NCBI RefSeq assembly: GCF_008123425.1
Contig: NZ_VSSS01000026.1
Coordinates: 61,730-125,729, forward strand
DNA from: Bradyrhizobium rifense
GTDB lineage: Bacteria > Pseudomonadota > Alphaproteobacteria > Rhizobiales > Xanthobacteraceae
Length of the DNA stretch: 64,000 nt
Direction: 5' to 3'
Positions 9,816-17,630 of the stretch are shown here, one piece after another. Within the stretch, counting starts at the first letter, position 1, and every line of letters begins with the position of its first letter. The position numbers were made by a program, and so were the translations under genes. A model generated the notes under the pieces. It was not told the origin of the DNA, did no database searches, and saw nothing but the letters and a program-made list of their open reading frames with translations.

Positions 9816-10448
9816 CTACCGCCGCAGCGTGAATTCGTCCGCACCTCGCCGGTGCTCCCATTTCGCCCGCTCGAGCTCGGGCTGATCGCACTCCGCTTCG
9901 GGGTAGCCGATGCAGAGATAGGCGATGAATTTCCAGGAGGCGGGCACGTCGAGCACGCCGTGGATGCGCTCCGGATTGAGGATCGAGACCCAGCCGAGCC
10001 CGATCCCCTCGGCGCGTGCGGCGAGCCACATCGCGGTGATCGCCGCGACCACGGAATATTCGGTGGTCTCCGGCATGGTCGCACGGCCGAGGCCGTGGCC
10101 GATGTCGCTCGCCTTGTCGGCGAATATCGCGAGATGGCGAGGTGCCTGTTCGAGGCCCGAGAGCTTGAGCGCGGCATAGCGCGCGGCGCGCTCGCCGGAA
10201 TAGCAATTCAGCGCGTCGGCGTTGCACGCCCTGAAATCGTCAATCACCGCGCGGCGCCGTGCCGCATCATCGACGGTGACGAAGCGCCACGGCTGGCTCA
10301 GGCCGACCGACGGCGACAGACAGGCGGTCTCGATCAGCCGCTCCACGGCGCCGTCGGGCAGCGCATCGGAGCGGAAGCGGCGCACGTCGCGGCGCCACAC
10401 GAACAGCTCGCGCAATTGCCGGCGGAAGGTGTCGTCGAACTCGACCAT
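9816..10448 (-). CDS. bluB: 5,6-dimethylbenzimidazole synthase
   Basis: BluB is a flavin-destroying nitroreductase-fold enzyme that converts reduced FMN and oxygen into 5,6-dimethylbenzimidazole, the lower ligand of vitamin B12. The 210-residue product begins MVEFDDTFRRQLRELFVWRR and continues with the FMN-binding RRDVRRF and SPSVGLSQPWRF segments typical of BluB, which separate it from ordinary nitroreductases. It is the last gene of the minus-strand cobU-cobS-bluB operon. Its ribosome binding site (GGAGG) overlaps the end of cobS, whose stop codon lies 3 bp upstream, so translation is probably coupled. The presence of bluB indicates aerobic de novo synthesis of true cobalamin. Confidence 0.93.
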   Translation of the reverse strand: MVEFDDTFRRQLRELFVWRRDVRRFRSDALPDGAVERLIETACLSPSVGLSQPWRFVTVDDAARRRAVIDDFRACNADALNCYSGERAARYAALKLSGLEQAPRHLAIFADKASDIGHGLGRATMPETTEYSVVAAITAMWLAARAEGIGLGWVSILNPERIHGVLDVPASWKFIAYLCIGYPEAECDQPELERAKWEHRRGADEFTLRR

Positions 10449-10451
10449 CGA

Positions 10452-11237
10452 TCATCCTCCCGCGTGAAGGAAGGCTGCGGCCACCAGCAGGATCAGGATC
10501 TCGCCGACCTGCTCGAAAGCGCCGAGGATGTCTCCGGTCTGCCCGCCGATCTGACGGATGGCAAGCTGCGCCAGGATCAGCCCGGCAAGGGACAGCAGGA
10601 CCAGGCCGACCAGCGCCTTGGCCGGTCCGAGCGCAAGGGCGAGCGCCAGCGTTCCAACGGCGAAGGCGATGGCCACGCTGCGGCCCGGCGGCGATCCGGC
10701 GCGCGCGGAGAGCCCGTCGGGACGCGCCGGGGTGACCAGTGACATGAAGGCCGGCACGCCTGCGCGGGCCGCAGCGTGGGCTGCGCACAAGGCCAGCATC
10801 ACGGCCCATGGATTAGCGATTGCGGCCAACGCACTCCAGCGCAGGCCGAACGACAGGATCAGCGCGCAGACGCCATAGCTGCCGATCCGGCTGTCGCGCA
10901 TGATCTCGAGCTTGCGCTCGCGCGTCCGTCCGCCGCCGAGGCCGTCGGCGGTGTCGGCAAGCCCGTCTTCGTGCAGCGCGCCGGTGATGAGGGTCGTTGC
11001 GGCGAGAGCGAGCAGCGCGGCCATGCCTGGTGCCAGTCCCAGTCTGCTCGCGAGCGCGTAGACCGCAGCGCCTGCAAGGCCCACCAGCAATCCCGCGATC
11101 GGCAGTGCCCAGGTCGCGCGCGCGATGTCACCGTCGCCGGTCGGCTTCGACGATGCCACCGGCACGATCGTGACGAAGGACGCCGCGATCCTGAAATCGG
11201 CGACAACGTCTTTTAGAATGTCGGCGCGCGGCGTCAT
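10452..11237 (-). CDS. cobS: Adenosylcobinamide-GDP ribazoletransferase (cobalamin synthase; CobV in Pseudomonas denitrificans nomenclature)
   Basis: This integral membrane enzyme joins adenosylcobinamide-GDP to alpha-ribazole (phosphate) in the last assembly step of the nucleotide loop. The 261-residue sequence has several hydrophobic membrane segments and the two family hallmarks: the acidic cytoplasmic motif HEDGLADTADGLGGG at about residues 88-102, and the RDSRIGSYG motif shortly after. Its start overlaps the stop of cobU by 4 bp (ATGA), so the two are translationally coupled. It should not be confused with the AAA+ cobaltochelatase subunit also called CobS, which is not in this window. 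Confidence 0.93.
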   Translation of the reverse strand: MTPRADILKDVVADFRIAASFVTIVPVASSKPTGDGDIARATWALPIAGLLVGLAGAAVYALASRLGLAPGMAALLALAATTLITGALHEDGLADTADGLGGGRTRERKLEIMRDSRIGSYGVCALILSFGLRWSALAAIANPWAVMLALCAAHAAARAGVPAFMSLVTPARPDGLSARAGSPPGRSVAIAFAVGTLALALALGPAKALVGLVLLSLAGLILAQLAIRQIGGQTGDILGAFEQVGEILILLVAAAFLHAGG

Positions 11238-11737
11238 TTCAGTTTCATCGGCAGGCCGGCGACGACGAACTCGACTTCGTCGGCGGTCGCCGCAATGGTC
11301 TGGTTCATGATCCCGGCGGCGTCGCGAAAGCTGCGCGCCAATGCGTTGTCGGGCACGATGCCGAGGCCGACCTCATTGGTCACGAAGACGACCGGGCTCG
11401 CGAGGTGGGGCAGGGCGGCGGCGAGCTCGGTCACCTCGCGGTCCCAGTCGCGCTCCGCATGCATCAGGTTGGAGAGCCACAGCGTCAGACAGTCGACGAG
11501 CCGCGCGCCGCCGCCGTCGGTTGCGACCAGCGCGGACACGAGATCGAGCGGCACCTCGCGCTCGATCCAGTCGGTCCCACGGCGCGCGCGGTGTTTTGCG
11601 ATGCGCGCGTCCATTTCCGCATCGAGCGCCTCGGCCGTCGCGACATAGACGGGCTGCCCGGGGAAGGCGCGCGTGCGCGTTTCCGCACGCTTGCTCTTGC
11701 CCGATCGCGCTCCGCCCGTGATCAAGATGACGGCCAT
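11234..11737 (-). CDS. cobU: Bifunctional adenosylcobinamide kinase / adenosylcobinamide-phosphate guanylyltransferase (CobP)
   Basis: The enzyme phosphorylates adenosylcobinamide and then transfers GMP to give adenosylcobinamide-GDP. The 167-residue protein has the N-terminal P-loop ITGGARSGKSKRAE. A HRARRGTDW segment at about residues 49-57 contains the histidine that carries GMP in this family. Length is normal for CobU/CobP. It is the first gene of a minus-strand operon with cobS and bluB. The 121-bp region upstream (11738-11858) is shared with the divergent cobD gene and should hold both promoters; no riboswitch-like sequence is seen there. Confidence 0.93.
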   Translation of the reverse strand: MAVILITGGARSGKSKRAETRTRAFPGQPVYVATAEALDAEMDARIAKHRARRGTDWIEREVPLDLVSALVATDGGGARLVDCLTLWLSNLMHAERDWDREVTELAAALPHLASPVVFVTNEVGLGIVPDNALARSFRDAAGIMNQTIAATADEVEFVVAGLPMKLK

Positions 11738-11858
11738 AAAAGTCTCCTGTGGGCCTGACTAATCACCAATCGCGGCCAAAGACAAAGCCGAAATCGGGCA
11801 CCCGGGGGCTTGCGCTCGCCCCTCGGTTTGCGCAACAGGGGCGGGACAGGAGGCAGGT

Positions 11859-12812
11859 GTGGGTTTTGCGGGCGCGATGGTTGTGGCGATGGCGGTGGAT
11901 GCCCTGCTGGGCTGGCCGTCAAAACTGCTTGCGCGGATCGGCCACCCCGTGACCTGGCTGGGTCGGCTGATCGCCGCCGTCGATACCGGCTGGAATCGCG
12001 AGGCTGACCCACCGGCACTCCGCCGCGCTGCCGGCGTCGCCGGCGCGCTTCTGGTGATTGCGCTCGCGGTTGCGCTCGGTTGGCTGCTCCAGTCCTTGCT
12101 TCGGTTCCTGCTTCCTGGGGGCTGGATCGGAATCGTGCTGGTCGGCACTTTGGCCTGGCCGCTGGTCGCGCTGCGCTCGCTGCATGATCATGTCGCGGTC
12201 GTCGCAAATCCTCTGCTGGGCGGCGACATCGCCGCCGCGCGCGACGCGGTCTCGCGCATCGTCGGCCGCGATCCCGCCGCGCTCGATGAAGCCGGCATCG
12301 CGCGCGCGGCGATCGAGAGCCTCGCGGAGAATGCGTCCGACGGCATCGTCGCCCCGGTGTTCTGGGGTGCGCTGTTCGGCCTGCCGGGCATTTTGGGCTA
12401 CAAGGCGATCAACACACTGGACTCCATGATCGGTCATCGCAGCGAACGGCACGAAGCTTTTGGCTGGGCCGCCGCGCGCATCGACGATGTCGCGAATTTC
12501 ATTCCGGCCCGCCTGACCGGCTTTCTCTTCGTGCTGCTCGCACAGCAGCGATCCGAGGCGCTGTCGTGCATGACGCGCGATGCGCGTCGGCATCGCTCGC
12601 CCAATGCCGGCTGGCCCGAGGCGGCGATGGCGGGAGCGCTCGGCGTGCGGCTCAGCGGCCCCCGCATCTATCACGGCAGCACCACCGACGAGCCCTGGCT
12701 CAATGAAGGCGCGCGCGATCCGCTCGCTGCCGACATCGTTGAAGGATTGACCGTCTACCGCCGCGCCATGCTGCTGCTCGCAGGCGTCCTTGCGATCCTG
12801 GCCTTCGCGTGA
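11859..12812 (+). CDS. cobD: Adenosylcobinamide-phosphate synthase (CobD/CbiB)
   Basis: This membrane enzyme attaches (R)-1-aminopropan-2-ol phosphate to the f-propionate of adenosylcobyric acid. The 317-residue product shows the family N-terminus (MAVDALLGWPSKLLARIGHP), the ENASDGIVAPVFWGALFG motif around residues 155-173, and NTLDSMIGHRSERHEAFGWAAAR after it. A GTG start is chosen because a strong AGGAGG ribosome binding site lies about 5 bp upstream and the start fits the family N-terminus. It is divergent from cobU. The downstream cobC gene overlaps its stop by 4 bp (GTGA), so the two form a coupled pair making and attaching the aminopropanol arm. Confidence 0.92.
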   Translation: MGFAGAMVVAMAVDALLGWPSKLLARIGHPVTWLGRLIAAVDTGWNREADPPALRRAAGVAGALLVIALAVALGWLLQSLLRFLLPGGWIGIVLVGTLAWPLVALRSLHDHVAVVANPLLGGDIAAARDAVSRIVGRDPAALDEAGIARAAIESLAENASDGIVAPVFWGALFGLPGILGYKAINTLDSMIGHRSERHEAFGWAAARIDDVANFIPARLTGFLFVLLAQQRSEALSCMTRDARRHRSPNAGWPEAAMAGALGVRLSGPRIYHGSTTDEPWLNEGARDPLAADIVEGLTVYRRAMLLLAGVLAILAFA

Positions 12813-13789
12813 AAGAACAGGGCATGCGCGAGCACGGTGGAAATCTCGATCTGGCCCAGCAGCGTTTTGGCGGACGCGCGGAGGACTGGATCGATCTGTC
12901 GACCGGGATCAACCGGCTGCCTTATCCCGTGGGCGAGCTCGACGCGCATCATTGGCAGGCGTTGCCGTCGAGATCCGAGATCGACGCCCTGCATCAGGCT
13001 GCAGGGCATGCCTATCGCACAAGCGCACCGCTCGTCGCGATGGGCGGTGCGCAAGCTGCCATTCAATTGTTGCCGCAGCTTGCGCCGCGCGGTCGCGCAC
13101 GCATCCTCGCGCCGACCTATAACGAATATGCTCCCGTTCTCTCGGCCGCAGGGTGGGAGGTCGAGGAGGTGAGGGCGCTCGATTCGCTGGCGGGGGCGAA
13201 CCTCGCCATCGTCGTCAATCCCAACAATCCCGACGGCCGCCGTTACGCGCCGAAGGATTTGCTCGCGCTGCTGCCGCGCGTCGGTCGCCTCGTCATTGAC
13301 GAGAGTTTTGCGGATGCCGTTCCCGAGCTCTCGCTCGCTTCGGAAACGAGACGGCCGGGGCTGCTGATCCTGCGCTCGTTCGGAAAGTTTTATGGTCTTG
13401 CCGGCTTGCGGCTCGGCTTCGCGATCGGCCATGCGGCTGACATCGGCAAGCTCACGGCGGCGTCAGGTCCGTGGCCGGTCTCCGGAGCTGCGATCGCGAT
13501 CGGCTGCCGCGCACTGCGTGACGATGCCTGGGCCGAGGCGACGTCAGCGCGGCTTGCGCGCGACTGCGTTCGCCTCGACGAGATGGCGCAGTCGCAAGGC
13601 TGGCGGTTGGTTGGCGGCGCGCCCCTGTTTCGCCTCTACGAGACGCCCGATGCGCTTGCCGCACAGGAAAAGCTGGCGCGTGGCCAGATCTGGTCCCGCG
13701 CCTTCGCGCAAAAACCGACATGGCTGCGCCTTGGACTTCCGGGCGCGGAGGCCGAATGGTCGCGCCTTGCCGAGGTCCTAGCGCGCTAG
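12809..13789 (+). CDS. cobC: Threonine-phosphate decarboxylase (CobC; CobD in Salmonella nomenclature)
   Basis: A PLP-dependent class I/II aminotransferase-fold enzyme, expected to decarboxylate L-threonine-O-3-phosphate to aminopropanol phosphate for the upstream synthase. The 326-residue protein begins with the typical [14 protein letters not shown]...[14 protein letters not shown]. It has [12 protein letters not shown] and the PLP-lysine region [20 protein letters not shown] (Lys in SFGK). The GTG start overlaps the cobD stop by 4 bp. It converges with cobQ: the two genes overlap by 12 bp, and both stop codons lie in one perfect palindrome. Confidence 0.9.
   Translation: MKEQGMREHGGNLDLAQQRFGGRAEDWIDLSTGINRLPYPVGELDAHHWQALPSRSEIDALHQAAGHAYRTSAPLVAMGGAQAAIQLLPQLAPRGRARILAPTYNEYAPVLSAAGWEVEEVRALDSLAGANLAIVVNPNNPDGRRYAPKDLLALLPRVGRLVIDESFADAVPELSLASETRRPGLLILRSFGKFYGLAGLRLGFAIGHAADIGKLTAASGPWPVSGAAIAIGCRALRDDAWAEATSARLARDCVRLDEMAQSQGWRLVGGAPLFRLYETPDALAAQEKLARGQIWSRAFAQKPTWLRLGLPGAEAEWSRLAEVLAR
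13778..13789. repeat. 12-bp perfect palindrome holding both convergent stop codons
   Basis: CTAGCGCGCTAG is its own reverse complement. Its right TAG is the cobC stop on the plus strand and its left CTA is the cobQ stop on the minus strand. Both proteins therefore end in Leu-Ala-Arg, read from opposite strands of the same bases. Confidence 0.95.
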
Positions 13790-15226
13790 CGCGAGCAAGC
13801 CTTCGACGTCGAGATGCTTTTCGATGTGATCGGCGAGTGCGTCGAGTGCGCTTTCGACTCGCGCATGATAGGGCTCTTCGCCCGCGGGAATGTCGAGCTT
13901 TGCGAGGTACGCCCTGCGGAAGTCGTCCGACGTGAACAGGCCGTGCAGATAGCTGCCTTGCACGCGCCCATCGCGCGAGATCGCGCCTTCGGGCGCGCCG
14001 TTCAGTTTCGCGAATGGCCGTGCGCAATCGGATCCGTCGGTACGGCCAATGTGAATTTCGTAGGCCTGGATCGGTTGATCCGTCGCCGCATGCACCGCCG
14101 TAACACGCGTCAGCGTTTTCTGCGGGCTCATCACCGTCTGGACATCCAGAAGACCAAGGCCCGGCGTGTCGCCCGCGGGTCCTTCGATCCCATCAGGGTC
14201 GGCGACGCTGCCCCCGAGCATCTGGTACCCGCCGCAGAGGCCGAGCAGATGGCCGCCCCTGCGGTGATGCGCGAGCAGATCGATGTCCCAGCCCTGTGCG
14301 CGCAGGAAGGCGAGATCGCCGCGGGTGGACTTTGAGCCGGGGATGATGACGAGACGCACGTCGCCGGGAATCGCTTCGCCCGGACGCACCATGACGAGGT
14401 CGACACCCGGTTCGAGTTTCAGCGGATCGAGGTCGTCGAAATTGGCGATCCGTGACAGCGCGAGGCAGGCGATCTTGCACTGGCCGGGTTTTCGCGCGTC
14501 GCTCAGGCCGAGCGCGTCCTCGGCGGGCAGCTCGCCGGCGCGCGCGAACCAGGGCAGCACGCCAAGGCCGCGCCATTCGGTCTTCGCTTCGATCAGTCTG
14601 TAGCCGTCGTCGAACAGCGTGGGATCGCCGCGAAACTTGTTGATGACGAATCCCTGGATCATCGCGGCATCGTCGGGATCGATCACCGTCTTGATGCCGA
14701 CGAGTTGCGCGATGACGCCGCCGCGATCGATATCACCGACCAACACGACAGGCACATCGGCCTTGCGCGCAAAGCCCATATTGGCGATGTCGGCCTTGCG
14801 CAGGTTCACCTCCGCCGGACTGCCGGCGCCTTCGACGAGCACCAGATCAGAACGCGCCTTCAGCCGCTCGAAGCTCTCCAGCACGGCGCCCATCAAGGAA
14901 GGCTTCATCGCCGCATATTCGCGCGCACGCGCGGTGGCGATGCGCTTGCCCTGCACGATCACCTGTGCGCCGACATCCGTCTCGGGCTTGAGCAGCACCG
15001 GGTTCATGTCGGTGTGCGGCTCGACGCCTGCCGCCAGCGCCTGCAGCGCCTGGGCGCGGCCGATCTCGCCGCCATCGACAGTGACGGCCGCATTGTTCGA
15101 CATGTTTTGCGGCTTGAACGGGAGCACGCGCAGGCCACGCCGCGTGAAGGTACGCGCGAGGCCGGCGACGATGAGCGATTTGCCCACGTCCGAGCCGGCC
15201 CCCTGGATCATTAATGCGCGCGCCAT
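13778..15226 (-). CDS. cobQ: Cobyric acid synthase
   Basis: A glutamine-dependent amidotransferase that amidates the b, d, e and g carboxylates of adenosylcobyrinic acid a,c-diamide. The 482-residue protein has the N-terminal P-loop-like [11 protein letters not shown] and [24 protein letters not shown] in the synthetase half, and [13 protein letters not shown]. The C-terminal class I-like glutaminase domain has its nucleophile in [11 protein letters not shown] (about residue 330) and its His in GSYLHGLF. It begins 7 bp after cobO, so cobO-cobQ form a minus-strand operon. It overlaps the convergent cobC end by 12 bp. Confidence 0.95.
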   Translation of the reverse strand: MARALMIQGAGSDVGKSLIVAGLARTFTRRGLRVLPFKPQNMSNNAAVTVDGGEIGRAQALQALAAGVEPHTDMNPVLLKPETDVGAQVIVQGKRIATARAREYAAMKPSLMGAVLESFERLKARSDLVLVEGAGSPAEVNLRKADIANMGFARKADVPVVLVGDIDRGGVIAQLVGIKTVIDPDDAAMIQGFVINKFRGDPTLFDDGYRLIEAKTEWRGLGVLPWFARAGELPAEDALGLSDARKPGQCKIACLALSRIANFDDLDPLKLEPGVDLVMVRPGEAIPGDVRLVIIPGSKSTRGDLAFLRAQGWDIDLLAHHRRGGHLLGLCGGYQMLGGSVADPDGIEGPAGDTPGLGLLDVQTVMSPQKTLTRVTAVHAATDQPIQAYEIHIGRTDGSDCARPFAKLNGAPEGAISRDGRVQGSYLHGLFTSDDFRRAYLAKLDIPAGEEPYHARVESALDALADHIEKHLDVEGLLALAR

Positions 15227-15233
15227 CGTGTCT

Positions 15234-15869
15234 TCAGAACTCGACGCCGGCTTGCGCCTTGATGCCGGAGCGGAACGGATGTTTCACCAGCGTCATCTCG
15301 GTGACGAGGTCGGCGATCTCGATCAGCTCGTCCTTGGCGTTGCGCCCGGTGAGCACGACATGCGTCATCGGCGGCTTTGAGGTCTTCAGGAAATCGACGA
15401 CCTCCGCGATGTCGAGATAGTCGTAGCGCAGCGCGATGTTGATCTCGTCGAGCACGACCATGCGCAGACTGGAATCGAGAATCAGCTCCTTCGCCTTGTC
15501 CCAGCCGGCGCGCGCGGCCGCGATGTCGCGGGCGCGGTCCTGCGTCTCCCAGGTGAAGCCTTCACCCATGGCGTGGAACTGGCAGAGCTCGCCAAAATGG
15601 CCGGTGAGCAGGCGCCGCTCGCCGGTATCCCAGGCGCCCTTGATGAACTGCACGACGGCGCAGGGGAAGCCATGGGCGACGCAGCGCACGATCATGCCGA
15701 AGGCGGAGGACGACTTGCCCTTGCCGGCGCCGGTGTGGACGATGATGAGGCCCTTTTCGCCGCTCTTGGTCGCCATGATCTTGTCGCGGGCGGCCTTGAT
15801 TTTCGCCATTTTCGCGGCGTGCCTGGCGTCGTTTTCCTCGGCCGTTTGGGTATCCGGTTCAGGCGTCAT
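15234..15869 (-). CDS. cobO: Cob(I)yrinic acid a,c-diamide adenosyltransferase (CobO/BtuR family)
   Basis: It transfers the adenosyl group of ATP to the reduced cobalt of the corrinoid. The 211-residue product begins [18 protein letters not shown] and contains the P-loop [15 protein letters not shown] and [10 protein letters not shown]. Its C-terminus [10 protein letters not shown] is typical of the family. The frame continues upstream without a stop, but the start at 15869 gives the family length and has an AAGGA ribosome binding site. A longer start would run antisense through the cobalamin riboswitch. It is the first gene of the cobO-cobQ operon and is divergent from the riboswitch-controlled operon. 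Confidence 0.94.
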   Translation of the reverse strand: MTPEPDTQTAEENDARHAAKMAKIKAARDKIMATKSGEKGLIIVHTGAGKGKSSSAFGMIVRCVAHGFPCAVVQFIKGAWDTGERRLLTGHFGELCQFHAMGEGFTWETQDRARDIAAARAGWDKAKELILDSSLRMVVLDEINIALRYDYLDIAEVVDFLKTSKPPMTHVVLTGRNAKDELIEIADLVTEMTLVKHPFRSGIKAQAGVEF

Positions 15870-15886
15870 CTGACGGGTCCTTCGGC

Positions 15887-15915
15887 TTGACAAGAGGCGG
15901 CCGGGGGCAAATGGT
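15887..15915 (+). promoter_or_regulatory. Candidate promoter for the riboswitch-controlled cob operon
   Basis: A perfect -35 hexamer TTGACA (15887-15892) is followed 17 bp later by a weak -10 match AATGGT (15910-15915). Transcription would begin near 15922, just where the cobalamin riboswitch sequence starts. That agreement is the main support; the -10 itself is poor. Confidence 0.4.
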
Positions 15916-15923
15916 GGCCCGGC

Positions 15924-16120
15924 GTTGGTTCCTGTCCTATGACAGGCGAAGAGGGAATGCGATAGGGTCCGAATCGGCAAGATTTGGATCCAAACTGCAG
16001 CCGCCCCCGCGACCGTGACCGGAGAGATGCCCAAAGCCACTGATCCCACTTGCGGATCGGGAAGGCGGGGATCGAAGGGGAAACCCTGCTCCGCAAGCCG
16101 GGAGACCTGCCAGCGCGGAC
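15924..16120 (+). promoter_or_regulatory. Cobalamin riboswitch (aptamer) upstream of the DUF1636-cobW-cobN operon
   Basis: This leader carries the conserved landmarks of the cobalamin aptamer in order: AAGAGGGAATGCGAT (from about 15949), GCCGCCCCCGCGACCGTGA (about 16000-16018), AAGCCACTGATC (about 16034-16045), GGGAAGGCGGG, and the B12 box GCCGGGAGACCTGCC (16097-16111). It is on the plus strand, 105 bp ahead of the first gene. In this family, adenosylcobalamin binding represses the downstream genes, giving feedback control of synthesis. Boundaries are approximate because the flanking P1 stem was judged by eye. Confidence 0.92.
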
Positions 16121-16187
16121 GATTTTTGGACCGGCGGACGGGGTGTTCCGCGACGGGGATACGGGCCTTCGCAAGAACGGTTCGTGG

Positions 16188-16223
16188 GCCTCTTCGCCTC
16201 CCGCTGATACTTCTGGAAGAGGC
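16188..16223 (+). promoter_or_regulatory. Ribosome-binding-site-sequestering hairpin, probable expression platform of the riboswitch
   Basis: GCCTCTTC (16188-16195) is perfectly complementary to GAAGAGGC (16216-16223), giving an 8-bp stem with a 20-nt loop. The 3' arm contains the GGAAGAGG ribosome binding site of the gene that starts at 16225. No U-run follows, so translational rather than transcription-termination control is the simpler reading. Stability was not computed. Confidence 0.6.
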
Positions 16224-16224
16224 G

Positions 16225-16599
16225 ATGACGGTCACACTGCACGTCTGTATCACCTGCCGCGCCGGCCAGACGCTTGGCGAAGGCGAGGTCGCGCCCGGCA
16301 AGCGCCTTCACGGTGCGATCCTCGAGGCCGGCGTGCCCGAGGGCGTCAATGTGGTTCCCGTCGAATGCCTGTCTGCATGCAGCCAGGGCTGCTCGGTCGC
16401 GCTCAGCGCGCCCGGCCGCTGGTCCTATGTCTACGGCCGCCTCTCGGATGCCAACGCGCAGGACGTGGTCGCCGGCGCTGCCGCCTATGCCGCCGCGCCC
16501 GACGGCCTCGTGCCCTGGCGCAGCCGCCCCGAAATCTTCCGCAAGCAGTCGCTTGCCCGCATTCCCCCCATTGCCGTGTTGCCGGAGGCCGCCGAATGA
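16225..16599 (+). CDS. DUF1636 family small cysteine-containing protein, B12-regulated
   Basis: This 124-residue protein begins MTVTLHVCITCRAG and has a CxxC pair near the N-terminus and a second cysteine cluster (ECLSACSQGC, about residues 47-56), resembling a thioredoxin-like ferredoxin or metal-binding fold. Family members (DUF1636) are commonly found beside cobW in alphaproteobacterial cobalamin loci. Their biochemical role is not established; a metal- or electron-handling role next to the cobalt chelatase is an inference. It is the first gene after the cobalamin riboswitch, and its ribosome binding site lies in the sequestering hairpin. Its stop overlaps the cobW start by 4 bp (ATGA). 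Confidence 0.8.
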   Translation: MTVTLHVCITCRAGQTLGEGEVAPGKRLHGAILEAGVPEGVNVVPVECLSACSQGCSVALSAPGRWSYVYGRLSDANAQDVVAGAAAYAAAPDGLVPWRSRPEIFRKQSLARIPPIAVLPEAAE

Positions 16600-17630
16600 A
16601 CTCGCTTGCAAAAGTCCCTGTGACTGTCGTCACCGGGTTTCTCGGGTCCGGCAAGACGACGCTGATCCAGCACCTGCTCGCCAATCCCAACGGCAAGAAG
16701 CTCGCGGTGCTCGTCAACGAGTTCGGCAGCGAGGGCGTCGACGGCGAGATTTTGAAGTCATGTGCCGATGCCAATTGCCCGGAGGAGAACATCGTCGAGC
16801 TCGCCAATGGCTGCATCTGCTGCACCGTCGCGGACGATTTCATCCCGACCATGGAGAAGCTTTTGGCGCGCCCGGTGCGGCCCGATCACATCCTGATCGA
16901 GACCTCGGGCCTAGCGCTGCCAAAACCGCTGCTCAAGGCGTTCGACTGGCCGGAGATCCGCTCGCGCATCACGGTTGACGGCGTGATCGCGCTCGCCGAT
17001 GCCGAGGCTGTCGCCGCCGGCCGTTTCGCGCCGGACCCGGATGCGGTCGAAGCGCAGCGCGCGGCGGACGAGAATCTCGATCACGAGACGCCGCTGTCGG
17101 AAGTGTTCGAGGACCAGATTGCCTGTGCCGACATCGTACTGCTGACCAAGGCCGATCTCGCGGGCGCAGCCGGCATCGAGGCCGCCAAGGCGTTGATCAC
17201 CGCCGAGATGCCGCGTCGCGTGCCGATGCTGCCGATCACTGACGGCGCCATCGATGCGCGCGTCATCCTCGGCCTCGGCGCCGCCGCCGAGAACGATCTC
17301 GCCGCGCGTCCCTCGCATCATGATGGCGAGGAGGACCACGAGCACGATGACTTTGCTTCGGTCGTGATCGATCTTCCTGAGGTCACTGACATCGATGCAC
17401 TGGTCGCATCGGTGCAGCGTCTGGCACGCGAACAGAACGTGCTGCGCGTCAAGGGCTACATCGCGGTCGCAGGCAAGCCGATGCGACTGTTGCTGCAAGC
17501 GGTCGGCGAGCGCGTGCGCCACCAGTTCGACAAGCCCTGGGGCGCGGGCAACAGGCAATCAAAGCTCGTCGTGATCGGCGAGCACGGCGATATCGACGAG
17601 GCCGCGATCAAGGCGGGATTGGGAGTCTGA
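16596..17630 (+). CDS. cobW: CobW family GTP-dependent metal chaperone
   Basis: A 344-residue COG0523 G3E GTPase, thought to deliver cobalt(II) to the aerobic cobaltochelatase. It has the P-loop TGFLGSGKTTLIQHLL, the metal-binding CICC motif (NGCICCTVADDF, about residues 71-82), LIETSGLA and LTKAD nucleotide motifs. A His/Asp/Glu-rich segment (HHDGEEDHEHDD) at about residues 239-250 is a likely metal-binding loop. The ATG start overlaps the upstream stop by 4 bp. Its stop shares one base with the cobN start. The frame is open further upstream, but only this start fits the family N-terminus. Confidence 0.93.
   Translation: MNSLAKVPVTVVTGFLGSGKTTLIQHLLANPNGKKLAVLVNEFGSEGVDGEILKSCADANCPEENIVELANGCICCTVADDFIPTMEKLLARPVRPDHILIETSGLALPKPLLKAFDWPEIRSRITVDGVIALADAEAVAAGRFAPDPDAVEAQRAADENLDHETPLSEVFEDQIACADIVLLTKADLAGAAGIEAAKALITAEMPRRVPMLPITDGAIDARVILGLGAAAENDLAARPSHHDGEEDHEHDDFASVVIDLPEVTDIDALVASVQRLAREQNVLRVKGYIAVAGKPMRLLLQAVGERVRHQFDKPWGAGNRQSKLVVIGEHGDIDEAAIKAGLGV

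Noticed and set aside
15870..16301. N-terminal extension of cobO
   Set aside because: The frame is open, but the extra 144 codons are antisense to the cobalamin riboswitch and have no family counterpart. The start at 15869 gives normal CobO length.
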